From Mycolicibacterium iranicum (GTDB lineage Bacteria > Actinomycetota > Actinomycetes > Mycobacteriales > Mycobacteriaceae): a stretch of DNA of 64,000 nucleotides. Below are positions 55,346 through 64,000 of the stretch, one piece after another. The stretch spans positions 124,001 to 188,000 of the forward strand of contig NZ_LWCS01000001.1 in the NCBI RefSeq assembly GCF_001650495.1, in the 5' to 3' direction. The notes under the pieces were generated by a model. It searched no databases, was not told the origin of the DNA, and saw nothing but the letters and a program-made list of their open reading frames with translations. Within the stretch, counting starts at the first letter, position 1, and each line of letters starts with the position of its first letter. The position numbers and the translations under genes are program-made.

Positions 55346-56790
55346 GGCATACCTCCTGGTTGTTGCGGAAGGGCCGGCTGCAGACCCGGGACGGCCGCTT
55401 CGGCGGGAAGCGGACCGGGCACAGGAGGCGCAGGCGGGGCGGCAGGCGCAGGACCAGGTGGTGGACCAGACGGCGGCGGAATCACCGGGCCGAGTGTGTA
55501 CGGCTGTGCAGGCGGCGGCGGACCGGGAGCCGGATTCTGCGGCAGAAGCAACGCGCTGGGATCGCCCTCATCGCCGGCACGGGGCGGGAACCGTCCCTCA
55601 GCCGGTATCCACTCGAGATACGGGAGGTAGGTCTGCGCCTTCGCCTCGGTGGCGGGGGTGTCGTAGATGACCTGGCCCTTGTACGCGGTGATCGTATTGA
55701 TGCCGTGGGCCATGATCGGCGGATAATTCACCGCGAGGCGTCTGAGCACCGGAGCCATCCGCTGGCGACAGATCTCGGCGCGTTTGTCGTAGTCGGGCAT
55801 TCCTGCGGCTTCGAAGTTCCCGCAGATGAACTCCACGGGGTTGGCGAACTCAGGGAGTCCCAAAAGCCCGTTGGCGGTGCCCTGTGCCGGGTTGTAGATG
55901 TTGTAGAAGTTCGCCATCGCATTCGGTAGGACATGCAGAATCTGCTCGACGTCGTCGGTCTGGGTCGTGAGAATGCTGGTCAGATCGGTCAACCTGTCGA
56001 CGCTGCCGATCAGCGTCTCGTTGTGCTCGCCGAGGAAACCCCGGACGTCGGACAGAGCTTGGTTGAGACTTCCCACCGTGTCGTCCAACCCCACCGAGCT
56101 GTCGGCCAAGACCTGCGACACCGACGCCAGATGCCCACTGAATTGGACGATCTGCTCGTTGCTCCTGGACAGCGCGTCGACCAGAATGTGGAGATTCTTC
56201 ACGGTGTCGAACAGGTCGGTGCTCGAATCGCCCAGTCGCCCGGCCGTCTGTGACAGCTCCCTCAAGGCTTGCCGGAACGAGTCGCCGTTGCCGTCCAAGG
56301 TGTCGGCGGCCTGGTTCACGAACTCGCTGAGTGGCCCCTGGACTTGACCGGCCGACGGTCCGAGGGTTTGACTCAGCCTGGTCAGCTCGGTTTTGACATC
56401 GTCCCACTCCACTGGCACCGCCGTGCGACTCAACTCGATGCTGTCGCCATCCGTCATCGCCGGACCTTGCCGATAAGCAGGCGTCAACTGGATGAATCTC
56501 GCAGACACGAGGTTTGGCGCCATCATCACTGCACGGGCGTCGACGGGCAGCTTGACGTCGTGCTGGATCTTCATGGTGATCTTCACCGCATCAGCCTGCG
56601 GTGAGATCGATTCGATCGAACCCACCGGCACACCGACGATGCGAACTTCGTCGCCCGGATACAAACCCGCCGCCGAACTGAAGTACCCGACCACGGTGTA
56701 GTCAGAGGCCCGTGGCCACACCACGGAGACGCCGCCGATCAGACCGATCAGCAGCGCGGCTATCACGCCAACACGCATCCATCGGTTCAT
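55342..56790 (-). CDS. mce4D: Mce4D
   Basis: A 482-residue MCE protein: N-terminal anchor (MRVGVIAALLIGLIGGVSVV), MCE domain (YFSSAAGLYPGDEVRIVGVP, VSARFIQLTPAYRQGPAMTD), helical core (about 150-330), and a Pro-rich C-terminus (PPPSGPPPGPAPAAPPAPPV). The helical core would assemble with the other subunits into a hexameric tunnel. It overlaps mce4C (4 nt) and mce4E (4 nt). Confidence 0.93.
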   Translation of the reverse strand: MNRWMRVGVIAALLIGLIGGVSVVWPRASDYTVVGYFSSAAGLYPGDEVRIVGVPVGSIESISPQADAVKITMKIQHDVKLPVDARAVMMAPNLVSARFIQLTPAYRQGPAMTDGDSIELSRTAVPVEWDDVKTELTRLSQTLGPSAGQVQGPLSEFVNQAADTLDGNGDSFRQALRELSQTAGRLGDSSTDLFDTVKNLHILVDALSRSNEQIVQFSGHLASVSQVLADSSVGLDDTVGSLNQALSDVRGFLGEHNETLIGSVDRLTDLTSILTTQTDDVEQILHVLPNAMANFYNIYNPAQGTANGLLGLPEFANPVEFICGNFEAAGMPDYDKRAEICRQRMAPVLRRLAVNYPPIMAHGINTITAYKGQVIYDTPATEAKAQTYLPYLEWIPAEGRFPPRAGDEGDPSALLLPQNPAPGPPPPAQPYTLGPVIPPPSGPPPGPAPAAPPAPPVPGPLPAEAAVPGLQPALPQQPGGMP

Positions 56791-57833
56791 GGTGACTTGG
56801 GCCTGATGATCAATCGCTCGTTGATGAATCCTCGCAACAGGTCAGCCAGGCTGTCCGGGACCTTGCCCGGTTGGAAGTAGAGGTCCAACAGCAGCGCGGT
56901 CTGCGTGTTGTTCGGGATCGCGTTGGGCAGGTTGACCATGAAACCCGAGGCGGATCCGACCGACTCGCCGAGCGCGGTGGCATACGGCGGCAGACGCCTC
57001 AACGCCTCACTGATGTGCTCACGGCGTTCGAGCAGGTTGTCCAACACCGCATTCAACTTTTTCAGTGCCGGGCCGAATTCTCGGCGATTATCGGCCACGA
57101 ATCCCGAAAGCTGCTCGGAGACATCGTCGATGCCCGCGATCAGCGTACTGAGTGCGGCCCGCCGCTCGTCGAGTGCGCCGAAGAGTTGATTGCCATCGGT
57201 GACGAGTTGATTCACCTGGCCCGCTCTGTCTGCGAGCATTCCGATCACCGATTTGGCGCGTGCCAACAGCTGACCAAGCGCTTCGTCGTTGGCGTTGATA
57301 CTGCGCGACAGGGTGGCCACCCCATCGAGCGTGCGGCGCAGTTCGGGCGTCGCGTCGCGAAATGAATCCGTCAGTACCTTCAACGCCGTGGTCAGCTGGT
57401 CTTTGTCGAGCGCCGCGGAATTCTGACCGAGATCCTGCAGCGCCAAATTCAGAGTGTACGGAACTGTGGTGCGGCTCAAGGGAATCGACATCACCGATCC
57501 GCTGCCTTGCGGCACGATACCCAGCGACCTCGCGCCCAGAACGGTGTCCGTCCGGATCGACACCAGCGTCTGATCACCCAATCTGTGCTTCCGGTCCACA
57601 GTGAAGGTCACACGCGCGGAGTCGCCCGCGAGGCCGACATCGGTCACGCGGCCGACTGTGACACCGGAGATGTTCACGTCATTACCCGGCGAGATACCGC
57701 TGGCATCGGCGAAATAGGCCTCATAGGTCTTACCCTGCGGATAAAACGGCAGAGAGCTGTAGCCGAATGCGACGAACAAGATGCACACCACCAAGACGAT
57801 GCCGAAGAAGCCCGCCCTTAATGTCCTATCCAT
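56787..57833 (-). CDS. mce4C: Mce4C
   Basis: A 348-residue MCE subunit from the ATG at 57833, with a membrane anchor (FFGIVLVVCILFVAFGYSSL) and MCE domain (YFADASGISPGNDVNISGVT, RTDTVLGARSLGIVPQGSGS), then a helical domain with no long C-terminal tail. The start overlaps mce4B by 8 nt. An in-frame extension to 58067 would overlap mce4B far more and is not used. Confidence 0.93.
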   Translation of the reverse strand: MDRTLRAGFFGIVLVVCILFVAFGYSSLPFYPQGKTYEAYFADASGISPGNDVNISGVTVGRVTDVGLAGDSARVTFTVDRKHRLGDQTLVSIRTDTVLGARSLGIVPQGSGSVMSIPLSRTTVPYTLNLALQDLGQNSAALDKDQLTTALKVLTDSFRDATPELRRTLDGVATLSRSINANDEALGQLLARAKSVIGMLADRAGQVNQLVTDGNQLFGALDERRAALSTLIAGIDDVSEQLSGFVADNRREFGPALKKLNAVLDNLLERREHISEALRRLPPYATALGESVGSASGFMVNLPNAIPNNTQTALLLDLYFQPGKVPDSLADLLRGFINERLIIRPKSP

Positions 57834-58860
57834 TGTCAGAGCACCTGCCCTTCGACAGGTCCGGAACGCCGCCGATCGGCACGAAGATGTCGCTGCCCGC
57901 CGGCCCGTTGAATTTGAGCGTCGTCGCGCATATGTAGTAGTTGAAGTAGGAGCCGTAGGCTCCAAGTGAGTTGAGCCGCAGGTAGTTCTCGGCCAACGGC
58001 TCGATGACCTGGTTGACCTCGGCCTTGCGATTGTCGAACTCGGTCGCCAAGGGGCGAAGGTTCTCAAGGACGCCCTGCACCGGTCGCCGCGAATCAGCCA
58101 GCATGTCGGTCAGATCTGTTGCCGCTGACGCCAGCGGCGGTATCGCCCCGGCAATCGGGTCACGGCCTGCCGCAAGCCCGCTGACGAGCTTCTGCAGTTC
58201 GTCCACGCTCGAATCGAACTCGGCACTTTTCGCGTCGATGGTTCCCAGCACCTCGTTGAGGTTGTTGATCACCCCCGAGATCACCTGGTAGCGATCGCCC
58301 AGTTTCTGACTGAAAGTTCCGCTCTCCGAGAGCAACGTCGACAGTGCGCCACCCTCCCCCTGCAGCAACTCGAGGATCGCGCCGCTTATCTGATTGATCT
58401 GCTCTCCGTCGAGCCCCTTGACCACGGGGCGCAAGCCACCGAGCAGAGCGTCGAGATCCAGAGCCGGCTGGGTCTGCTCAATGCCGATCATCCCACCCGC
58501 GGGCAATTTCCTCAGCTCGCCGGGACCCGATGTGATTTCCATGAAGCGGTCGCCGACCAGGTTCTCATAACGAATCACGGCACGCGTCGACGTGTACAAC
58601 TGATACTTCTTGTCCAGGCTGAACGCCACATCGACGGTGTTGTCGTCGTTCAACGTCACGTCGTCGACAGTGCCCACCGGTACGCCCGCGATCCGGACGT
58701 CGGTGCCGCCCTCCAAGCGTGACGCGTCGCTGAACGTGGCGTGATAGCGGTTGCTCGCGGCGAACCGGAACTCGCCGAAGACCACCACCAAACCGGCGGC
58801 CACGATGAGCATCACCACCACGAAGATGCCCACCTTGACCGGTATTGCCCGTTGCCCCAT
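57826..58860 (-). CDS. mce4B: Mce4B
   Basis: A 344-residue MCE subunit: N-terminal anchor (VKVGIFVVVMLIVAAGLVVV), MCE domain (TFSDASRLEGGTDVRIAGVP, RYENLVGDRFMEITSGPGEL) and a helical second half. It ends with a Cys-containing segment (FNYYICATTLKFNGPAGSDI). Shares one base with mce4A at its start (58860). Confidence 0.93.
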   Translation of the reverse strand: MGQRAIPVKVGIFVVVMLIVAAGLVVVFGEFRFAASNRYHATFSDASRLEGGTDVRIAGVPVGTVDDVTLNDDNTVDVAFSLDKKYQLYTSTRAVIRYENLVGDRFMEITSGPGELRKLPAGGMIGIEQTQPALDLDALLGGLRPVVKGLDGEQINQISGAILELLQGEGGALSTLLSESGTFSQKLGDRYQVISGVINNLNEVLGTIDAKSAEFDSSVDELQKLVSGLAAGRDPIAGAIPPLASAATDLTDMLADSRRPVQGVLENLRPLATEFDNRKAEVNQVIEPLAENYLRLNSLGAYGSYFNYYICATTLKFNGPAGSDIFVPIGGVPDLSKGRCSDNG

Positions 58861-60050
58861 CAGAAGTCATCGCGTTCTGCGAAGGCACCGTTGAACAGGA
58901 ACTGGAACGTCGACGGAGCGTCGACCTGAACTTCGGTGAACGGCTCGTACGGAATGAGCGCGTTGTCGGTGACCAGGAACGGCGACTTGAAGAACGAGCC
59001 GCCATACTGCTTGCTGGGAAGGTGTGGGAGACCCCGACAGTTGGGCCCGCCCGAGGCATTCACGATCGGCAGGCTCTCCGGATAGGTGTACGACGGGACG
59101 CCCAGGACGAAGCTGGAACTGACCATCGCGCCGGGTTTTATCCCACCGACGATTGCTGCCCCACGCTGGGCTCCGGTCGCCACACCTTGCACGATGCAGC
59201 CGAGCACCGGCGAATAATCGCCCAGCACCGTCAACGGGACTCGTAGCCGCTGAATGGCGGCGATGTAGTCGTCAGCCGCCGGCTCCAGGGTGGTGGCACC
59301 CTCGTTCGCGAGGCCGATGGCCGCGAGCAGAGTCGCGTTCAGGTTCTCCTGCTCGTCGACCACGGTGTCGCTGATCGTCGGCACATTGTTGAGCACCGTC
59401 ACGAGATCGGGACCGGCGTCGGCGTAGATGTTGGTCACTGTCGCGGTCTGCGAGATTACGGACTCGACCGTCGGCAGCTTGGGATTCAACTGCGCGAGTA
59501 GCTGATTGAGTCCCGCCGCGGTGGAGCCGAAATCGTCACCATGATCGCGCAAGCCCTCCGCGAGGGCCGATACGGTCGCGTTCAGGTGCATGGGATTGAC
59601 CTTGTCCAACACGTCGATCAAGGTCTGGAACAACGTATTGGCTTCCAGCTGCACCGCCTCGGCCTGGACGTTGGCCCCGGCCCGCAGCGAGGTTTCGGAG
59701 GGTTGTTCCGGCGCAAGGAATTCCACCGACTTGGCACCGAACACTGTCGTGCTCGCAATACGCACCGGCGCGTTGGAGGGGACGTAGCGCATGTCGTCGC
59801 GGTTGATGGTGAGCGTCAACTTCGCCTGGTCACCGGAGTACGCGATGTCCTCCACCTTGCCGATTTGAATGCCGCGATACTTGACCTTGGCATCTTTGTC
59901 CATGACCAGGCCGGCTCGCGGAGAGGTCACGGTCACCGTGTCGGTCGGGGTGAAGGCAGCGGTATAGGCGAGATAGGTGAGCAGCGAGAACACGACGAGT
60001 ATCGCCGCCAGCACTGCGGCGGCGATTCTGATCGCGGTGGTTCTCGACAC
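58860..60050 (-). CDS. mce4A: Mce4A
   Basis: A 396-residue MCE subunit beginning at the GTG at 60050, with AGAGGAG upstream; a longer frame to 60107 lies inside the yrbE4B region and is less likely. Anchor: RIAAAVLAAILVVFSLLTYL; MCE domain: VTSPRAGLVMDKDAKVKYRG, ASTTVFGAKSVEFLAPEQPS; helical core to about 320. First mce subunit of the operon, following yrbE4B by 13 nt. M. tuberculosis Mce4A is required for cholesterol uptake. Confidence 0.93.
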   Translation of the reverse strand: MSRTTAIRIAAAVLAAILVVFSLLTYLAYTAAFTPTDTVTVTSPRAGLVMDKDAKVKYRGIQIGKVEDIAYSGDQAKLTLTINRDDMRYVPSNAPVRIASTTVFGAKSVEFLAPEQPSETSLRAGANVQAEAVQLEANTLFQTLIDVLDKVNPMHLNATVSALAEGLRDHGDDFGSTAAGLNQLLAQLNPKLPTVESVISQTATVTNIYADAGPDLVTVLNNVPTISDTVVDEQENLNATLLAAIGLANEGATTLEPAADDYIAAIQRLRVPLTVLGDYSPVLGCIVQGVATGAQRGAAIVGGIKPGAMVSSSFVLGVPSYTYPESLPIVNASGGPNCRGLPHLPSKQYGGSFFKSPFLVTDNALIPYEPFTEVQVDAPSTFQFLFNGAFAERDDF

Positions 60051-60063
60051 GCCGTACTCCTCT

Positions 60064-60918
60064 CTAGCCCGACAGGTTGAAATTACCGGTGGCGCCATAC
60101 ACGCCAAGGGAAATGAACAAAGTGATGACGACGACGACGATGAGCGACGTCCGAACCGCCTTGCCCACGGCGATACCCACGCCCACCGGGCCGCCCGACG
60201 CGTTGTAGCCGTAATAGGTGTGTACCAGCATGACCGCGATTGCCATCACGATCGCTTGAGCGAACGACCACAACAGGTCAGTCGGTATCAGGAACGTATT
60301 GAAGTAGTGATCGTAGAGACCGCCGGACTGTCCGTTGACATAGACGGTGATGGTGCGTGCAGAGAAGAACGCCGCCAGCGTGGCCAGAGAATACAGCGGG
60401 ATGATCGCCACCAGCCCAGCGATGATCCGGGTCGACACCATGTACGACATCGAATGCACGGCCATCGATTCCACGGCGTCGATCTCCTCGGCGATGCGCA
60501 TTGCGCCCAACTGGGCGGTGGTGCCGGCGCCGATGGTGGCGGCGAGCGCGATGCCCGCGATGATCGGCGCCACGATGCGCACGTTGAGGTAGGCACTCAG
60601 GAATCCGGTGAGCGCTTCGATGCCGATGTTGCCCAGAGACTCGTAACCCTGCACGGCGATGACGCCGCCCGAAGCCAACGTGAGAAAGGCTGCCACGCCG
60701 ACTGTTCCGCCGATGAGGACCAGGGCACCGGTGCCCAGTGTCATCTCCGCGATAAGCCGAAACGTTTCTCTGCGGTACCGCCGTAACGCGTTCGGGATGT
60801 ATCGAATCGATTCGCCGTAGAACAGCGCTTGCTCCCCGAAGGAGTCGACGGCACGGGGTATCCGTCCCATTGCCCGCCGCAGGCGCAGCGTGACGTCGTA
60901 ACTACCCAGCTGGCTCAT
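60064..60918 (-). CDS. yrbE4B: YrbE4B, MlaE-family permease of Mce4
   Basis: A 284-residue integral membrane protein of five or six segments. The conserved cytoplasmic motif is EEIDAVESMAVHSMSYMVST, after AGTTAQLGAMRIA. It pairs with YrbE4A to form the membrane core of the ABC-type importer; the ATPase MceG is encoded elsewhere. Ends in GATGNFNLSG. Shares one base with yrbE4A. Confidence 0.93.
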   Translation of the reverse strand: MSQLGSYDVTLRLRRAMGRIPRAVDSFGEQALFYGESIRYIPNALRRYRRETFRLIAEMTLGTGALVLIGGTVGVAAFLTLASGGVIAVQGYESLGNIGIEALTGFLSAYLNVRIVAPIIAGIALAATIGAGTTAQLGAMRIAEEIDAVESMAVHSMSYMVSTRIIAGLVAIIPLYSLATLAAFFSARTITVYVNGQSGGLYDHYFNTFLIPTDLLWSFAQAIVMAIAVMLVHTYYGYNASGGPVGVGIAVGKAVRTSLIVVVVITLFISLGVYGATGNFNLSG

Positions 60919-61691
60919 CAGCTCAGAACCCGGACGCCGATGGCAGTCATCAGCACATTGATCACGAAGAGACAGATGAAGGCATAGATGACGGTTTCAT
61001 TGACGGCTTCTCCGACGCCCTTGGGTCCGCCCTTGACGGTCAGGCCGCGGTAACAGCCCACGAGTCCCGCCATCAGGCCGAACAGCAACGCCTTGATCTC
61101 CGAGATGATCAGCTCGCCCAGGCCGGTGAGGATGGTCAGGCCACTGATGAAGGCCCCTGGGTTGACTCCCTGGAGGAGCACGGAGAACACGTACCCCCCG
61201 CTCAGACCGATGAGGATGACAAACCCGTTGAGCAACATCGCCACGACCGTCGAAGCCAGTACGCGGGGCACGACGAGCCGTTGAATCGGGTCGATGCCCA
61301 GCACGCGCATGGCGTCGATCTCCTCGCGGATGGTCCGCGCGCCCAGATCGGCGCAGATCGCGGTCGCTCCTGCGCCGGCGACCACGAGCACGGTGGAGAT
61401 CGGACCGAGTTGAGTCACGGTCCCGAACGCGGTACCCGACCCGGAAAGGTCCGCGGCGCCTATCTCGCGAAGAAGGATATTGAGGGTGAATGCGACCAGG
61501 ACGGTGAACGGGATGGAGATCAACAGCGTCGGCAGCAGCGAAACGCGCGCGATCATCCACGTCTGCTCCAGGAACTCGCGGAATTGGAAGGGGCGTCGGA
61601 AAATCTTCGAGAACGTCTCTGTGGACATCTCGACGAACCCGCCCACGGCCCGGGTAGGTGCCGCGAGCATTGGGATCAACCTTGGCTCCAT
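60918..61691 (-). CDS. yrbE4A: YrbE4A, MlaE-family permease of Mce4
   Basis: A 257-residue membrane protein. The signature FGTVTQLGPISTVLVVAGAG, then AICADLGARTIREEIDAMRV with EEIDA, and GLVGCYRGLTVKGGPKGVGE are typical. First gene of the operon. The ATG at 61691 is chosen because the product then begins close to the known family start (MEPRLIPMLAAPTRAVGG); an ATG at 61670 is nearer the family norm, and a frame to 61760 also exists. Two KstR-type boxes lie upstream. Confidence 0.9.
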   Translation of the reverse strand: MEPRLIPMLAAPTRAVGGFVEMSTETFSKIFRRPFQFREFLEQTWMIARVSLLPTLLISIPFTVLVAFTLNILLREIGAADLSGSGTAFGTVTQLGPISTVLVVAGAGATAICADLGARTIREEIDAMRVLGIDPIQRLVVPRVLASTVVAMLLNGFVILIGLSGGYVFSVLLQGVNPGAFISGLTILTGLGELIISEIKALLFGLMAGLVGCYRGLTVKGGPKGVGEAVNETVIYAFICLFVINVLMTAIGVRVLS

Positions 61692-61808
61692 TCCGAGGAC
61701 GTCGACAGACGGGCTGCGGCGTCGTGGCGAAGATACGATGCTCGCTAGCACAACGACCATCCCGCTCCGAGATTAAGCGCTGCGTTTAGTGAGCCCGATC
61801 ATATTAAC

Positions 61809-61822
61809 TAGAACACGTTCGG
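61809..61822. promoter_or_regulatory. KstR-type operator 1 upstream of mce4
   Basis: TAGAACACGTTCGG fits the KstR consensus except for its last base (TnnAACnnGTTnnA). It lies about 118 nt upstream of the yrbE4A start, with ATTAACTAGAACACG-type flanks, as expected for a KstR site over the core promoter. Confidence 0.75.
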
Positions 61823-61896
61823 TGTGTCAAAGAACCGTGAAACTCACGAAATTTGTCAATTCCTGCTGGTCAGAGAGACTGTGACGCAGGTCATTC

Positions 61897-61910
61897 TAGA
61901 ACGTGTTCTA
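61897..61910. promoter_or_regulatory. KstR-type operator 2 upstream of mce4
   Basis: TAGAACGTGTTCTA has perfect inverted arms TAGAAC/GTTCTA around GT and fully matches the KstR consensus. It lies in the same gap, 88 bp from operator 1 and 30 nt past the stop of hsd4A (61940). Confidence 0.85.
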
Positions 61911-61939
61911 CTCGCGAGCGTGCCTGACAACCGAGACTG

Positions 61940-62848
61940 TCAGTCTGGGTCGCCCAGCCCCATCGCCGCCGAGAAACTCTTTTCGGGGTCCCGGTCAGCA
62001 AAGTAACTCTTCAACTCGCCCGACAGCGCTGAGGGATCCCAGGCGTCGCCGTCCGCGCTGAACTGCCGCTCCGCCGTCGGAGCCGCGATAAGAGTCACCG
62101 TCGGACCATAAACGATGAAGAGCTGTCCGTTGACCCCTTCCGCAGCCGGCGAAGCCAAGAATCGGACCAGGTTAACCACATGCTCGGGTGACAGCGGGTC
62201 GATCGCGCCGTCGGCCAGCTCCGGCGCGTCTCCGAAGACCCCGGCCGTCATCGCCGTGCGGGCCCGCGGCGCAATGGCGTTGGCCCGCACTCCGAAGCGG
62301 CCCAGGGCCCGGGCGGCAGACAGCGTCAGCGCCGTGATGCCGGCCTTGGCGGCACCGTAGTTGGGCTGTCCGACCGGACCGGACAGGCCGGCTTCAGAGG
62401 ACGTGTTGATGATCCGTCCATAGATCTGCCCGTCTCCGGCCTTTGCCTTTGCGCGCCAGTAGGTGGCGGCGTTGCGGGTCAGCAGGAAATGGCCGCGCAG
62501 GTGCACGGCGATCACAGCGTCCCATTCCTCGTCACTCATGTTGAAGAGGATGCGGTCGCGAGTGATGCCTGCGTTGTTGACGACGATCGCCAACCCACCC
62601 ATGCCGTCGGCGGTCTCGACCAATTCGTCGGCCGTCGAGCGCTCGCTGATGTCGCCGGCGACCGCGACACCCTTCGCGCCGGCCGAGGAGATCTCGTCGA
62701 GCACGTCGGACTTGTCGAGCGCCGCGGCGATGTCGTTGACCACCACGCTGGCGCCCGCCCTCGCGAGCCCGATGGCTTCGGCGCGGCCGAGCCCGGCCGC
62801 GGCTCCCGTGACTACGGCGACGTGTCCGGACAGATCTGTGTCACTCAA
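61940..62848 (-). CDS. hsd4A: Steroid-type SDR, Hsd4A-like
   Basis: A 302-residue SDR with an N-terminal Rossmann motif (HVAVVTGAAAGLGRAEAIGL), DIAAALDK (Asp for NAD), NNAGITRDRILFNMSDEEWD, INTSSEAGLSGPVGQPNYGA and YGAAKAGITAL. It has a C-terminal extension of about 50 residues (RQFSADGDAWDPSALSGELK) that differs from short FabG-type proteins. Position before yrbE4A corresponds to Rv3502c, an Hsd4A-type enzyme linked to the KstR cholesterol regulon and to side-chain breakdown. The start is a TTG (62848). Confidence 0.88.
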   Translation of the reverse strand: MSDTDLSGHVAVVTGAAAGLGRAEAIGLARAGASVVVNDIAAALDKSDVLDEISSAGAKGVAVAGDISERSTADELVETADGMGGLAIVVNNAGITRDRILFNMSDEEWDAVIAVHLRGHFLLTRNAATYWRAKAKAGDGQIYGRIINTSSEAGLSGPVGQPNYGAAKAGITALTLSAARALGRFGVRANAIAPRARTAMTAGVFGDAPELADGAIDPLSPEHVVNLVRFLASPAAEGVNGQLFIVYGPTVTLIAAPTAERQFSADGDAWDPSALSGELKSYFADRDPEKSFSAAMGLGDPD

Positions 62849-62861
62849 CTTATTAATACCT

Positions 62862-63053
62862 CTAGTCGTGTCGGATCAGGGCGGCCCGCGGGCATTCGGC
62901 GATCGCCTGCTCGGCCACCGCTTCCTCTTCTGCGGGCACGGGATCGGCCTTGACGACGGCATAGTCGTCGTCATCGAGGTCGAACAGGTCGGGGGCTATT
63001 CCGACACACACGGCGTTGCCTTCGCAACGGTCACGATCCACTTCCACTCGCAT
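62862..63053 (-). CDS. fdxD: Ferredoxin FdxD
   Basis: A 63-residue ferredoxin with Cys10, Asn13, Cys16 and Cys54: CEGNAVC has Asn at the second position, so a 3Fe-4S cluster is expected. It starts at the ATG at 63053 (MRVEVDRDRCEG). The gene sits between hsd4A (13 nt gap) and fadE26 (divergent), the same order as Rv3502c-Rv3503c-Rv3504. It would supply electrons to a P450 or oxygenase of sterol breakdown. Confidence 0.93.
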   Translation of the reverse strand: MRVEVDRDRCEGNAVCVGIAPDLFDLDDDDYAVVKADPVPAEEEAVAEQAIAECPRAALIRHD

Positions 63054-63130
63054 GACTCTCTCCTGTCGGTCCGGGCTGTTGGTCCGATCCTGCCGGGCAC
63101 CCAGTGTGGCAGCACCCTGGACCCCAAGAC

Positions 63131-63144
63131 TAGAACGTGTTACA
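63131..63144. promoter_or_regulatory. KstR-type operator between fdxD and fadE26
   Basis: TAGAACGTGTTACA fits TnnAACnnGTTnnA exactly. It lies 78 nt from the fdxD start and 71 nt from the fadE26 start, so one operator may control both directions. Confidence 0.85.
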
Positions 63145-63215
63145 ACCGGGGAGGAACCGAGGGCTGGCACACAGGCACCCGGAATCAAGGCTCGCAGACA
63201 AGTGAGGACGACGCG

Positions 63216-64000
<785 letters not shown>

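Overview
The window looks like the chromosome of a fast-growing mycobacterium (Mycolicibacterium-like). The DNA is GC-rich, GTG and TTG starts are common, and gene order follows two Mycobacterium tuberculosis blocks recalled from general knowledge: Rv0756c-Rv0782 (purC, purB, purD, aldA, cyp123, cyp51, adhB, phoPR) at the left and Rv3489-Rv3504 (otsA, mce4, hsd4A, fadE26) at the right. Species-level placement is inference; no database search was run.

Left part (1-16.8 kb): the 5' end of an oligopeptidase B gene, purC, a membrane protein, a DUF1707 protein, purB, the DUF429/RelA fusion gene relZ, an amino-acid permease, an SDR, a TetR regulator, a Tat-type esterase and purD. Between purD and the Rv0771-like gene lies an insertion relative to M. 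tuberculosis: a frameshifted CYP125-like P450, a TetR regulator, an ESX (type VII) effector-like protein with its own lipoprotein, and a 408-residue protein of unknown function.

Centre (16.3-33 kb): a coupled catabolic operon (aldA, SDR, hydroxyisobutyrate-dehydrogenase-like, carboxymuconolactone-decarboxylase-like) is divergent from a TetR-cyp123-SDR-cyp51-ferredoxin-SnoaL series and adhB. Both flanks of the divergent promoter carry the same GGACA-NN-TGTCC palindrome. After adhB come a steroid-isomerase-like protein, an SDR with an apparent ATT start, an acyl-CoA ligase, an HIT protein and phoPR, with 32-bp tandem repeats between phoP and phoR.

Right-centre (33-49.5 kb): tRNA-Thr(UGU) between two divergent HNH paralogues, a lactate dehydrogenase of the LldD type, a GH13 enzyme, a secreted DUF4185 protein, a DKNYY lipoprotein, a VanX-like dipeptidase, and a molybdenum-hydroxylase operon (xdhC, coxL-G-M-S). 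An SDR and an enoyl-CoA hydratase follow, with a KstR-type operator between them.

Right end (49.5-64 kb): a small conserved gene and otsA, then the mce4 steroid import operon (yrbE4A, yrbE4B, mce4A-F, mam4A, mam4B) behind two KstR-type operators, then hsd4A, fdxD and the start of fadE26. Together with the KstR-type site at 48.5 kb, cyp51, the CYP125-like remnant and the isomerase-like protein, much of the window is devoted to sterol or lipid uptake and breakdown.

The most striking unexplained structure is a 63-bp palindromic element present three times (2124, 26206, 47598). It has conserved 18-bp arms and a 27-bp loop of constant length, and the loops indicate that copies 2 and 3 are inverted relative to copy 1. 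Each copy starts within 10 nt of a stop codon. All ten convergent gene junctions in the window either overlap at their stops (eight) or hold this element (two).
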